Positions 24,647-31,226 of a stretch of 64,000 nt of DNA are shown one piece after another. The stretch is from a virus, in the IMG/VR virus record IMGVR_UViG_3300005976_000005, positions 1 through 64,000 of that record, one strand, 5' to 3'. Numbering within the stretch: the stretch's first letter is position 1; each line of letters starts with the position of its first letter. The position numbers and the translations under genes are program-made. The notes beneath the pieces were generated by a model. The model did no database searches. It was given only the letters and a program-made list of their open reading frames with translations, and was not told the origin of the DNA.

Positions 24647-24774
24647 TTGTTGGCTCCTTTGTATTTGGTTTTGCGGGTGTACTTGGTTTTGTCCCTGATG
24701 ACTTTGGTGGTTCGTCCACCCCTAAGCTTAGGGACACTTACTCCGTTTATATTCTTGAATGAGACTTCCATCAT
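24634..24774 (-). CDS. basic 46-aa protein
   Basis: GGAGGT precedes ATG 24774. VPKLRGGRTTKVIRDKTKYT and RKTKYKGANKW: strongly basic, likely nucleic-acid binding. It ends 12 bp inside the membrane-protein gene, whose ribosome site it contains. Confidence 0.6.
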   Translation of the reverse strand: MMEVSFKNINGVSVPKLRGGRTTKVIRDKTKYTRKTKYKGANKWQQ

Positions 24775-24787
24775 AACCTCCATCTAT

Positions 24788-24816
24788 AATATACAGCTTT
24801 TTTGGTTGAATGTCAA
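24788..24816 (-). promoter_or_regulatory. promoter for 24464-24774
   Basis: TTGACA at 24811-24816, 17 bp, TATATT at 24788-24793. Confidence 0.8.
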
Positions 24817-24823
24817 GGTTTAT

Positions 24824-25531
24824 TTAGCCCTGAAATTTAACCACTGTACGGCACTTCTTACAAGTATAAGGCAAACCTTTCTGAGCCCTTGTGTGTTTGA
24901 TGGCACTCAACCAGTGAGTCGAGCAAACACATTTGTACTCAAAACGACGACCACGGCAGGCATTTGAAACGTCATAGTTGTGCGTGGCCTTGGGAACCCT
25001 GTTGAACCAAACGGTCATATAGAACTTCCACTCACCACCATGGGGTCTGCTACGAGACAAACCATTCAATCTGTCATCGTTCCAGACTAGATAATGGCAG
25101 AACTCATGAGGAATGGTCTGGTTGATATAGTCTTCGAGATTTTCAGAGGCCAACTGAAGGTTGACCCTGAAGTGGGGTCTGTAGTTCATTACACGGAACT
25201 GCCCAGCCGTGGTTCCCTTGAGGTCCCAGAGAATGTCGATTTTGGGAAGATTCTTTGCTCTGGAGTAAGCAACCTCATAGCATTTGTCGAATGCCTTATT
25301 GATTGCTTCCCTAACGGATTTGAAGTTGTCCGTGGTAGTTCTGCTTACGGGTTTCCTAGCACCACCATTCAGGTAGCTAACAATGGTTGCGTGGACTGTC
25401 TGAGGAGCAACACCAAGCATTCTGGCGATCCGATTCTTGTCCTGGGGTTCGTTTCTGAGTGCTCCAGATTTGAACAACTCACGAACCACTTCAGCCTTAG
25501 ACTTATAAACAACACCATCAAAAACAACCAT
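24824..25531 (-). CDS. SprT-like zinc metalloprotease with N-terminal helix-turn-helix
   Basis: 235 aa. Residues 5-60 are a helix-turn-helix (YKSKAEVVRELFKSG, NRIARMLGVAPQTVHATI) like that at 14534. Then the SprT domain with IPHEFCHYLVW (HExxH) and HGGEWKFYM, and a zinc ribbon YKCVCSTHWLS...YTCKKCRTV. SprT/Spartan proteins cleave DNA-protein crosslinks or other DNA-bound proteins; the DNA-binding fusion suits that. Confidence 0.85.
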   Translation of the reverse strand: MVVFDGVVYKSKAEVVRELFKSGALRNEPQDKNRIARMLGVAPQTVHATIVSYLNGGARKPVSRTTTDNFKSVREAINKAFDKCYEVAYSRAKNLPKIDILWDLKGTTAGQFRVMNYRPHFRVNLQLASENLEDYINQTIPHEFCHYLVWNDDRLNGLSRSRPHGGEWKFYMTVWFNRVPKATHNYDVSNACRGRRFEYKCVCSTHWLSAIKHTRAQKGLPYTCKKCRTVVKFQG

Positions 25532-25561
25532 AACAAACTCACTTCTCAACTGTGTATCTAT

Positions 25562-25590
25562 AATATACAGCTAAACAGGAAGAATGTCAA
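25562..25590 (-). promoter_or_regulatory. promoter for the SprT-like gene
   Basis: TTGACA at 25585-25590, 17 bp, TATATT at 25562-25567. Confidence 0.8.
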
Positions 25591-25619
25591 TAGCCAATTT
25601 TGGATTTCTTCACTTTTTT

Positions 25620-25898
25620 ATTTAGGCGCCTAAATGGATTTTGAAAAAGTAAGTGGCTGATGAGGCGTCCCTCACCAGCCACCCACCCGTTGGCCAACAA
25701 CCAAGGAATTTGAGCTACCGGGCCACATGCCCAGGCGGGTTTTCCAAGTTCCCGCATCTCTCGGTAGACACCGATTGCTCTTTCTGGTACTTTCTAACAT
25801 TCCACTGGGTCCAGGGGTCTGGGTCCCTCTATAGCTTATATGTGCTGGGTGGGAACCCCATCTCTCTGCCCTTTCTTTGAATTGTTTCTCTCAACCAC
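25620..25898 (-). ncRNA. candidate ~250-nt structured RNA (RNA D)
   Basis: A strong promoter (25905-25933) drives a stretch with no minus-strand gene. Local hairpins include GCGGG/CCCGC, CGGT/ACCG and GGGC/GCCC, then a 13-bp hairpin (25653-25665 with 25670-25682, loop CGTC) followed by TTACTTTTTC that looks like the terminator. The palindrome TTTAGGCGCCTAAA follows at 25621-25634. Confidence 0.55.
25653..25682 (-). terminator. terminator hairpin of RNA D
   Basis: 13-bp stem with one G-T pair and a 4-nt loop, followed by a T-rich tract on the minus strand. Confidence 0.7.
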
Positions 25899-25904
25899 AT
25901 CTAT

Positions 25905-25933
25905 AATATAATCAATTCTGAGTGGTTTGTCAA
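25905..25933 (-). promoter_or_regulatory. promoter for RNA D
   Basis: TTGACA at 25928-25933, 17 bp, TATATT at 25905-25910. Confidence 0.8.
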
Positions 25934-25942
25934 TAGTTTTTT

Positions 25943-26152
25943 TCAGATTCCTTCGAAAAGAACGATAGCAGCTTCTGAGTCTTCGTCTGCGTTTCTCCTG
26001 GCAATCTGTATTGCTTCTGTCTCCGAGAGTATCTTAGGCCGGCAGAATCCTGATTCCTTCTTGGTGAAAATGTCCTGGCCGTTGATGGTTTGCTCATACC
26101 ACCATTCGTTTCCTTCTTCATCCAGGAGGGCTGCTATGTACTTCTTTTCCAT
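25943..26152 (-). CDS. hypothetical protein, 69 aa
   Basis: MEKKYIAALLDEEGNEWWYE..., SETEAIQIARRNADEDSEA. Reads like a small alpha/beta phage protein; family unknown. Confidence 0.6.
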   Translation of the reverse strand: MEKKYIAALLDEEGNEWWYEQTINGQDIFTKKESGFCRPKILSETEAIQIARRNADEDSEAAIVLFEGI

Positions 26153-26246
26153 TGAATTCCTCAGTTGTTGTAGATTTTGAGCTGAATGGTACTGGCATTC
26201 TCATAGATGAAGCCATTCTCTTTCTCTTCTTTCTGACTACACATAT

Positions 26247-26275
26247 AATATACAGCCGAACCAAGGAAAAGTCAA
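26247..26275 (-). promoter_or_regulatory. promoter for 25943-26152
   Basis: TTGACT at 26270-26275, 17 bp, TATATT at 26247-26252. Confidence 0.8.
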
Positions 26276-26280
26276 GAAGA

Positions 26281-26598
26281 TTATTTGATCTCCTCGAACT
26301 TTTTCATGGCAGACTCCTTGGTGCTGTATGCCCAAGCCGTGATGCCGAAATCACTGTTTCCAGGAAACTTTTCTGCGGCAGTGTAGTGGTAGACCTTACC
26401 CTTCTTCTTTCCGTGCTTCTGAACCATCGAGTAGGGCTTACATACCTTGATCTTGAATACCTCGTAGTCTATAGAAGTATCTTCCGGGTGGAGAATGTTT
26501 TCTTGTGAGTAGACTGCGGCATTCTTGGAACGGGTGACCATCTTGTACAGATACCCATTCTTCTTCTTGGTCTCGGGGAGTTTGTCGTACTTTGCCAT
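26281..26598 (-). CDS. hypothetical protein, 105 aa
   Basis: Basic N-terminus (MAKYDKLPETKKKNGYLYKM), then a beta-rich part (YEVFKIKVCKPYSMVQKHG) and a C-terminal ITAWAYSTKESAMKKFEEI that resembles the tail of its neighbours. AAAGGAGATTGAGAT precedes ATG 26598. Confidence 0.6.
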   Translation of the reverse strand: MAKYDKLPETKKKNGYLYKMVTRSKNAAVYSQENILHPEDTSIDYEVFKIKVCKPYSMVQKHGKKKGKVYHYTAAEKFPGNSDFGITAWAYSTKESAMKKFEEIK

Positions 26599-26623
26599 AT
26601 CTCAATCTCCTTTATCTACATAT

Positions 26624-26652
26624 AATATAATGGATGGGGGCTGAAATGTCAA
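26624..26652 (-). promoter_or_regulatory. promoter for 26281-26598
   Basis: TTGACA at 26647-26652, 17 bp, TATATT at 26624-26629. Confidence 0.8.
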
Positions 26653-26661
26653 CCCCCAATT

Positions 26662-26846
26662 TTACATTTTTTTCAGTGCCTTCTCGATGCCAGGAACCAC
26701 AGTGTCCCAGAACCGATCGATAACATAATGAAGAAAGGATTCTCACAGAGATGCCGAACGACTCCGACCATCACCTGTTTGGCATTCTCCAGGTCAATCT
26801 CACCATCCGTATCCATTGGCACGGAAATTGCTTTGGCCTGGTTCAT
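26662..26846 (-). pseudogene. hypothetical protein, frameshifted in the middle
   Basis: ATG 26846 gives MNQAKAISVPMDTDGEIDL...VVRHLCENPF; one missing base near 26735 joins it to HYVIDRFWDTVVPGIEKALK to TAA 26662. Unshifted, the frame ends at 26673 with a non-protein-like tail. Confidence 0.5.
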
Positions 26847-26858
26847 TTCATCTTCCTA

Positions 26859-27008
26859 CTACTCCTTGTCTTCCTCGTACTGGTGCTCCACGAAATCAGA
26901 GAATGACAAGTCCGGTTCATCCGACATTCTGTTGAAGTCCGCGTGAATCCGATGAAGTTCTCTCATCCCGTAATCATTCATCCAATCGATCATTGAGGGG
27001 AATTTCAT
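26859..27008 (-). CDS. hypothetical acidic protein, 49 aa
   Basis: MKFPSMIDWMNDYGMRELHR, then PDLSFSDFVEHQYEED. AGGATGAGAG precedes ATG 27008. Unknown. Confidence 0.55.
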   Translation of the reverse strand: MKFPSMIDWMNDYGMRELHRIHADFNRMSDEPDLSFSDFVEHQYEEDKE

Positions 27009-27062
27009 CTCTCATCCTTTCGAAGAGTGTTTGTCTCTCTCTCTCTCACTTCCCACACATAT

Positions 27063-27091
27063 AATATACAGCTAAACAGTAAAAAAATCAA
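27063..27091 (-). promoter_or_regulatory. promoter for 26662-27008
   Basis: TATATT at 27063-27068, 17 bp, TTGATT at 27086-27091. A TGGCAC-N5-TTGC box lies 30 bp upstream at 27121. Confidence 0.65.
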
Positions 27092-27139
27092 TAGGAAATT
27101 TAATCTTTTTTCATTTTTATTGGCACGATGTTTGCTTAG

Positions 27140-27159
27140 TGTGGATAACTTGTGGATAA
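27140..27159. promoter_or_regulatory. pair of DnaA-box-like sites
   Basis: TGTGGATAA twice (27140-27148, 27151-27159), the reverse complement of TTATCCACA, 11 bp apart and so on one face of the helix. A second identical pair is at 29498. Confidence 0.55.
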
Positions 27160-27176
27160 CTTTTTTAAAATAACTA

Positions 27177-27205
27177 TTGAGTTTTCCCCGGTCTTACTGT
27201 ATATT
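27177..27205 (+). promoter_or_regulatory. promoter for small RNA C
   Basis: TTGAGT at 27177-27182, 17 bp, TATATT at 27200-27205. Confidence 0.7.
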
Positions 27206-27211
27206 ATATGT

Positions 27212-27262
27212 GTGGGGTGGCCCAGTGAACGGCGAGCTCGGACTCTGGTTTAGGCGCCTAAA
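27212..27262 (+). ncRNA. candidate small RNA C
   Basis: After its own promoter: GGGGTGGCCC, then CTCGGACTCTGG and the palindrome TTTAGGCGCCTAAA (27249-27262). It keeps both ends of RNAs A and B but lacks their central GGCCATGGGC part. Confidence 0.5.
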
Positions 27263-27285
27263 TAAACAGATATAAAAAGTCCCCC

Positions 27286-27492
27286 AGTTGCTCGGTTACA
27301 AACTCCATTCCAGAATGTGGTGCTACTGATAGAATGAATCGTGTCGGTGAGAAATTTAAGTGCCTTAAATGTAACCACGAAGACAATGCTGATTTAAACG
27401 CAGCCTTAAATATTCTCAAGCGATTCGTTACCGGACCCTACGGTGCCGGTTACAAACTAGAAAACTTAGCATTTCAAAATGTCCAAGTTTGA
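27286..27492 (+). pseudogene. C-terminal remnant of a zinc-ribbon TnpB
   Basis: Encodes PECGATDRMNRVGEKFKCLK, CNHEDNADLNAALNILKRF and a tail to TGA 27492: the CxxC...CxxC ribbon and NADxNAAxNI motif of TnpB. No start or RuvC part is present. It is a different TnpB lineage from that at 7731, which lacks the ribbon. It overlaps the end of the gene at 27466. Confidence 0.85.
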
Positions 27493-27891
27493 AGGAACGG
27501 TTAGAGTGTACCACTTGCTATCGCCAAATTTACGATAAAGCCATCTGTCGATGAACATGTACTCCCACTCCTGGTCCGAATGAATATCATCAAACTCTTC
27601 CATACTCTTTGAAACAATCGGACCAACGTTCTTCTCTCCATGGTCTCGGCCGTAGTAGACAGTATAACCATCGACCGGCTTCTCGAAGGAGTGTCCCTCT
27701 GGCAGGTCACACCTTGGACCGAGACTGGACATATCACCACCTGAAACAAGGTCCTTCACCTTGTCCAGAGTGTTGTAGTTGTCCAGAAGAATCTTTCCAT
27801 TGTACGAGGGATAGCCATCCCAGTGACAGTAGACAGACACAATCTTATCAGTTTCAGGATCACGATAACCAATTCTTGAACGAGTTCCCAT
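27466..27891 (-). CDS. conserved phage protein of unknown function, 141 aa
   Basis: MGTRSRIGYRD, VSVYCHWDGYPSYNGKILLD and VSGGDMSSLG follow a family seen in many phages (MGTRS...VYxHWDGYP...GDxSSL). The C-terminal part (WEYMFIDRWLYRKFGDSKWY) is also typical. No biochemical role is known to me. Confidence 0.8.
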   Translation of the reverse strand: MGTRSRIGYRDPETDKIVSVYCHWDGYPSYNGKILLDNYNTLDKVKDLVSGGDMSSLGPRCDLPEGHSFEKPVDGYTVYYGRDHGEKNVGPIVSKSMEEFDDIHSDQEWEYMFIDRWLYRKFGDSKWYTLTVPSNLDILKC

Positions 27892-27935
27892 CTCTTCTTT
27901 CCTTTGTTTGAATGTCTCTCAATCACTACACATAT

Positions 27936-27964
27936 AATATAATGCTTGGGGACTAAAAAGTCAA
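27936..27964 (-). promoter_or_regulatory. promoter for 27466-27891
   Basis: TTGACT at 27959-27964, 17 bp, TATATT at 27936-27941. A TGGCAT-N5-TTGC box lies 30 bp upstream. Confidence 0.8.
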
Positions 27965-28007
27965 TAGCCAATATAATATTTTTTGATTTTTATTGGCATG
28001 ATGTTTG

Positions 28008-28310
28008 CTACGAAGAAGCCCAACCAAAAAAGACAAACAGACTCGGACCAATTTTCATACAACCACAAGGACCCCACTTGTTATAAATTCGACTATCATT
28101 CAAGAGGTCGCGGTCCTCTTCTACAATATACTCTTCTACGTTGGTCTCGTCGATTCCTTCGGGCGTTTCAAACATAACGAAACTATTCTTCATTCCAATC
28201 TCACCGGTGTACTCATATCCGGCCCTTTCCAGGGATTCTCTTTTGGCAAGTTGAAATGCTTCTTTTGCGTTCTCACCATTCGAGTACGTTATGAATTAAT
28301 CTGCTCCCAT
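28008..28310 (-). pseudogene. hypothetical protein with an in-frame TAA at codon 5
   Basis: ATG 28310 overlaps the upstream stop (TAATG) and reads MGAD, TAA, then in the same frame FITYSNGENAKEAFQLAKRE and GYEYTGEIGMKNSFVMFETP to TAG 28008. A 61-aa product could still start at an internal ATG (28193). Confidence 0.5.
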
Positions 28311-28537
28311 TAGAGACCATTCCTTTCATATTCCTCGTCGAGGATGACAGTCACTCTCGAAATATCTGACCCGTACTTGAATTGTTCATTGGCCTTCTTC
28401 ATAGCATATTTGTATGACAGTGGCTTTGGAGTACAAGCGTATCGAGCCATCCACTTGTTATCAGTCGACCAAACCCAGTCGATGCCACAATGATCATGGA
28501 CAAAGGCATAGAACTTTCCGGGTACTTTCTTGCTCAT
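28310..28537 (-). CDS. hypothetical protein, 75 aa
   Basis: MSKKVPGKFYAFVHDHCGID, WMARYACTPKPLSYKYAMKK: a compact alpha/beta protein with conserved-looking His/Cys. Coupled to both neighbours. Unknown family. Confidence 0.6.
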   Translation of the reverse strand: MSKKVPGKFYAFVHDHCGIDWVWSTDNKWMARYACTPKPLSYKYAMKKANEQFKYGSDISRVTVILDEEYERNGL

Positions 28538-28550
28538 ATTGAAACACTCC

Positions 28551-28772
28551 TTAGTTTTTGAAAAAGATTTTCATTCCCTTTAGGTTTCTTTTTTTGGCGG
28601 ACTCATTATACATGGCATAAGAAGGAGTCTCGAATGCCAGGTTATAGTCTGAGTGAATACCACCACCAGAAACAACAGTCATGCTCATAGGAACATTGTC
28701 CTTAATATCCATGGTACCAGTATACATTCCAGCATACTTGTTGAATGTCAGATTACTTGATTGGACTTTCAT
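28551..28772 (-). CDS. hypothetical protein, 73 aa
   Basis: Beta-rich (KYAGMYTGTMDIKDNVPMSM) with a KKRNLKGMKIFFKN tail. Its ATG overlaps the TGA of 28769-28903. Unknown. Confidence 0.6.
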   Translation of the reverse strand: MKVQSSNLTFNKYAGMYTGTMDIKDNVPMSMTVVSGGGIHSDYNLAFETPSYAMYNESAKKRNLKGMKIFFKN

Positions 28773-28903
28773 GGCAGAACTCCTTCTGAAATGTGTTTGT
28801 TATGCTCCAAAACATCAATAGGCATCTTCCAGTTGTCCTTATCGCAGACTCCATCGAATGCCCTCCGAAGTTCATCTCTGTCAAATCCATTCCATCGAAA
28901 CAT
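28769..28903 (-). CDS. 44-aa protein
   Basis: MFRWNGFDRDELRRAFDGVC then DNWKMPIDVLEHNKHI. This DELRxAF...NWKxPID pattern fits small phage proteins and is preferred over an overlapping longer frame that lacks it. ATG 28903. Confidence 0.6.
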   Translation of the reverse strand: MFRWNGFDRDELRRAFDGVCDKDNWKMPIDVLEHNKHISEGVLP

Positions 28904-28935
28904 CTCATCTCTTCTCTTGTTGAATGATCATCTAT

Positions 28936-28964
28936 AATATACAGCCAGACCAAGGAAAAGTCAA
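28936..28964 (-). promoter_or_regulatory. promoter for 28008-28903 operon
   Basis: TTGACT at 28959-28964, 17 bp, TATATT at 28936-28941. Confidence 0.8.
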
Positions 28965-28972
28965 TAGTTTTT

Positions 28973-29182
28973 TCACTCACCATTAAAATAATGTCCGAGG
29001 TCCAGGTCCACTTCATCCCTAATCATATTCCCATCTTCATCGTATTTGGTACAGGCGAATACAGTCATCTTATATGTACTCCCATCCCATCTGCGAATAT
29101 CCTCCTCCATCTCTAACGAAGCGCCGTACTTTCTGAAGAGGGCTTTCATTTCATCTAGGAACTGCTTTGAAGTATCATTCAT
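28973..29182 (-). CDS. hypothetical protein, 69 aa
   Basis: MNDTSKQFLDEMKALFRKYG, then MTVFACTKYDEDGN. Small alpha/beta protein; unknown. First gene left of the divergent control region. Confidence 0.6.
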   Translation of the reverse strand: MNDTSKQFLDEMKALFRKYGASLEMEEDIRRWDGSTYKMTVFACTKYDEDGNMIRDEVDLDLGHYFNGE

Positions 29183-29223
29183 TTCTCTTCTCCTTTATAT
29201 GAGTGTCTCTCAACCACGTCTAT

Positions 29224-29252
29224 AATATACAGCCAAACAAAGGAAAAGTCAA
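29224..29252 (-). promoter_or_regulatory. promoter for 28973-29182
   Basis: TTGACT at 29247-29252, 17 bp, TATATT at 29224-29229. Confidence 0.8.
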
Positions 29253-29321
29253 TAGCAAATTTTATTGAACCAATCTTCACAATAAAATCTATTTTTTTCT
29301 GAAAACCCACGGAAAAACAGT

Positions 29322-29349
29322 AGTTATTGTGAGAGGATTCACAATAACT
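29322..29349. promoter_or_regulatory. 11-bp inverted repeat, operator or hairpin
   Basis: AGTTATTGTGA (29322-29332) and its exact complement TCACAATAACT (29339-29349), 6 bp apart, ~20 bp upstream of the plus-strand promoter for RNA A. No T-run follows, so an operator is likelier than a terminator. Confidence 0.5.
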
Positions 29350-29368
29350 ATAAAATATTATAAAGTAC

Positions 29369-29397
29369 TTGACTTTTCAGCATCCATCATTTATATT
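29369..29397 (+). promoter_or_regulatory. promoter for small RNA A
   Basis: TTGACT at 29369-29374, 17 bp, TATATT at 29392-29397. Confidence 0.8.
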
Positions 29398-29402
29398 ATA
29401 AT

Positions 29403-29483
29403 CATAGGGTGGCAAGAAGACCACCAGAAGAGGCCATGGGCGAGGGTAGCCCGCCCACTCGGAGTCCAGTTTAGGCGCCTAAA
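29403..29483 (+). ncRNA. candidate small RNA A
   Basis: Begins AGGGTGGC, hairpin GGTGG/CCACC, core GAAGAGGCCATGGGC and GGGTAGCCCGCCC, then CGGAGTCCAG and TTTAGGCGCCTAAA (29470-29483). Matches RNA B (21955-22035) over nearly its whole length in the opposite orientation in the genome. No ORF inside. Confidence 0.6.
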
Positions 29484-29497
29484 CTTAAACGCCTAAA

Positions 29498-29517
29498 TGT
29501 GGATAACTTGTGGATAA
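29498..29517. promoter_or_regulatory. second pair of DnaA-box-like sites
   Basis: TGTGGATAA at 29498-29506 and 29509-29517 with the same 11-bp phase and the same flank (CTT between, CTTTTT after) as at 27140. Confidence 0.55.
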
Positions 29518-29610
29518 CTTTTTATGTAAGCCATCTTTCATCTGTCAATCAAGGCTCATATAAGTCAAATTCCATTTGTCAAAGTTGACTAAACACAACA
29601 CAAGATATAT

Positions 29611-29639
29611 TTGACAAGACTCCCGGAATATGTTATAAT
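29611..29639 (+). promoter_or_regulatory. consensus promoter for the plus-strand block
   Basis: TTGACA at 29611-29616, 17 bp, TATAAT at 29634-29639: a perfect match to the housekeeping consensus, stronger than the TATATT promoters elsewhere. Confidence 0.85.
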
Positions 29640-29692
29640 ATGATAGAGAGCAATACGGAGACTCTTCTACAAAGGGAAAGGAGTCTCCAGAA

Positions 29693-29926
29693 ATGGTAAG
29701 ACTTATTCAGTCAATCTTTACATGGTGTAAAGTCAACTTCATATCAATTATATTCTCAATCTGGATGTTCTGGGTCACAGCAAACATTATCCTAATACAG
29801 ATGAGACTGAATGGATTTGAGAAGGACATTGGATACATTTCAAAGTCCATTATCATTATACTGAATTCAATAGGATTCGATATACCATTAGAGATGGTCG
29901 ATGATGGTTCAGATAGCACATGTTGA
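29693..29926 (+). CDS. membrane protein, 77 aa
   Basis: AAAGGAGTCTCC precedes ATG 29693. Hydrophobic segment FISIIFSIWMFWVTANIILI (~15-34) with an amphipathic KSIIIILNSIGFDI later and an acidic end. First gene after the consensus promoter; function unknown. Confidence 0.65.
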   Translation: MVRLIQSIFTWCKVNFISIIFSIWMFWVTANIILIQMRLNGFEKDIGYISKSIIIILNSIGFDIPLEMVDDGSDSTC

Positions 29927-30035
29927 CTTGAGAGAAATGTGGGTTGACTTGAGAGAAATGTGGGTTGACTTGAGAGAAATGTGGGTTGACTTGAGAGAAA
30001 TGTGGGTTGACTTGAGAGAAATGTGGGTTGACTAA
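29923..30035. repeat. 21-bp tandem repeat, 5 copies plus partial
   Basis: Unit TTGACTTGAGAGAAATGTGG-G, each starting with a -35-like TTGACT. Scattered extra GGTTGACT copies follow at ~30108, 30127 and 30144. No -10 motif sits at 17 bp within the units, so these look like protein-binding iterons rather than promoters. Confidence 0.9.
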
Positions 30036-30192
30036 GAAGAGAATGGAGACTGTCAAATAAGAAATGACAATTTGGAAACCTGGATGGATAATCCGAGTGT
30101 GGGTTGACTAAAAGGCAAATAAAAGGTTGACTTTATATATTAGGTTGACTGGAGGAGGACTTTTTATTATATAATACAGTGGTCCTATCAGA

Positions 30193-30327
30193 GTCTACCT
30201 AGTCTACCTAGTCCACCGAGTCCACCGAGTCTACCTAGTCCACCAAGTCCACCAAGTCCACCAAGTCCACCGAGTCTACCTAGTCCACCGAGTCCACCAA
30301 GTCCACCAAGTCCACCGAGTCTACCTA
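30193..30327. repeat. 9-bp tandem repeat, 15 copies
   Basis: GTCTACCTA, GTCCACCGA and GTCCACCAA variants in mixed order, followed by an 11-bp TTCTGTGTGTG repeat (~30358-30390). It would code Gly-Leu-Gly repeats on the minus strand but no ribosome site supports a gene. 30440-30560 holds nothing clear. Confidence 0.9.
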
Positions 30328-30561
30328 GTCTTGCTGAGAGTCTACCAAGTCCTCTCTGTTCTGTGTGTGTTCTGTGTGTGTTCTGTGTATGTTTCGTAGT
30401 CATCCCATGTACACAGCAAGAGGGACGGTAGGCCCTATTTCTCATATGTTATTATCTTATTAGTAAGTGGTGGATAAATCGTGGGTAACTTTCTTTTATT
30501 TTAAGAACTTAGTTAAAATATGTTTTATACTGGAATCTCAATCAAATAAGTGTTTTGACAG

Positions 30562-30714
30562 ATGAAAGAAAGAATCGTATTAGGATATCTATGTATATGG
30601 ATGTTGGTAAATACATTGACAATCTTGTTTCCTGGGATTTCTACTACAAAACATTTGGTATTTTTTTTTGATACTCGTTACTTTCATGTTATGGGGGGGT
30701 TTCACAAGGGATGA
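30562..30714 (+). CDS. membrane peptide, 50 aa, first ORF of the plus-strand array
   Basis: MKERIVLGYLCIWMLVNTLT, one membrane segment. Overlaps the next ORF by 29 bp. The ribosome site is weak. Confidence 0.45.
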   Translation: MKERIVLGYLCIWMLVNTLTILFPGISTTKHLVFFFDTRYFHVMGGFHKG

Positions 30715-30847
30715 TTATCTTTACTTTCTGGAGTTCGGGAGTCTCGATGGATTGGATATAAGCATTATGTGCCTTTGTGGATGGACTTACTTGAGGAAAG
30801 GAATAACATATCAAGTGATCTATTTTGATGGAAGAGTACTTGATTGA
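30686..30847 (+). CDS. array ORF, 53 aa (MLWGGFT)
   Basis: Starts MLWGG and contains EFGSLDG, a string also at the end of the ORF at 31476. Overlaps the next ORF by 20 bp. Confidence 0.5.
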   Translation: MLWGGFTRDDYLYFLEFGSLDGLDISIMCLCGWTYLRKGITYQVIYFDGRVLD

Positions 30848-30935
30848 ATTGGAGTTTGGTGAAGAATGGGAAGGTGGATTTAATTTTGTTGTTGAATCAA
30901 GTAATGATGTTTTTTGGCTCATTGGCATATGTTAA
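30828..30935 (+). CDS. array ORF, 35 aa
   Basis: MEEYLIELEFGEEWEGGFNF..., ends by overlapping the next start (ATATGTTAA). Confidence 0.4.
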   Translation: MEEYLIELEFGEEWEGGFNFVVESSNDVFWLIGIC

Positions 30936-31141
30936 GGTTAGCATGGATTGACGAAAGAAATTTGGAAAGTGATCTTGAAAAGGCAAGATTACGTTTTGAG
31001 AAATATCTTTGTGAACTTGAAGAGGGGAATGAAATGGAAGTAATCTATAAGTTCGAATTGAGTTTGTGTGATTATCAGTTTGTAAGTATGCCTATTGGTT
31101 CACGTATTCTTTGCGTTAAGGAACAGAATGGTGCTATGTGA
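30929..31141 (+). CDS. array ORF, 70 aa (MLRLAW)
   Basis: MLRLAWIDERNLESDLEKAR, helical and acidic. Its end overlaps a 32-aa frame (31128-31226, MVLCDCDAEYEQRNVG...) that reads on to the next start, so the two may be one gene with a frameshift near 31125. Confidence 0.55.
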   Translation: MLRLAWIDERNLESDLEKARLRFEKYLCELEEGNEMEVIYKFELSLCDYQFVSMPIGSRILCVKEQNGAM

Positions 31142-31226
31142 TTGTGATGCTGAATACGAACAAAGGAATGTAGGAATATATGGTATTGGTCATCGGCGGA
31201 CATTTAAAGGAGAAGATATGGAATGA
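31128..31226 (+). CDS. array ORF fragment, 32 aa
   Basis: Bridges 30929-31141 and 31223 by overlaps at both ends; possible continuation of the upstream gene. Confidence 0.35.
   Translation: MVLCDCDAEYEQRNVGIYGIGHRRTFKGEDME

Noticed and set aside
30188-30445. Gly-Leu-rich minus-strand frame over the 9-bp repeats
   Set aside because: Explained by simple DNA repeats; no ribosome site and no protein-like flank.
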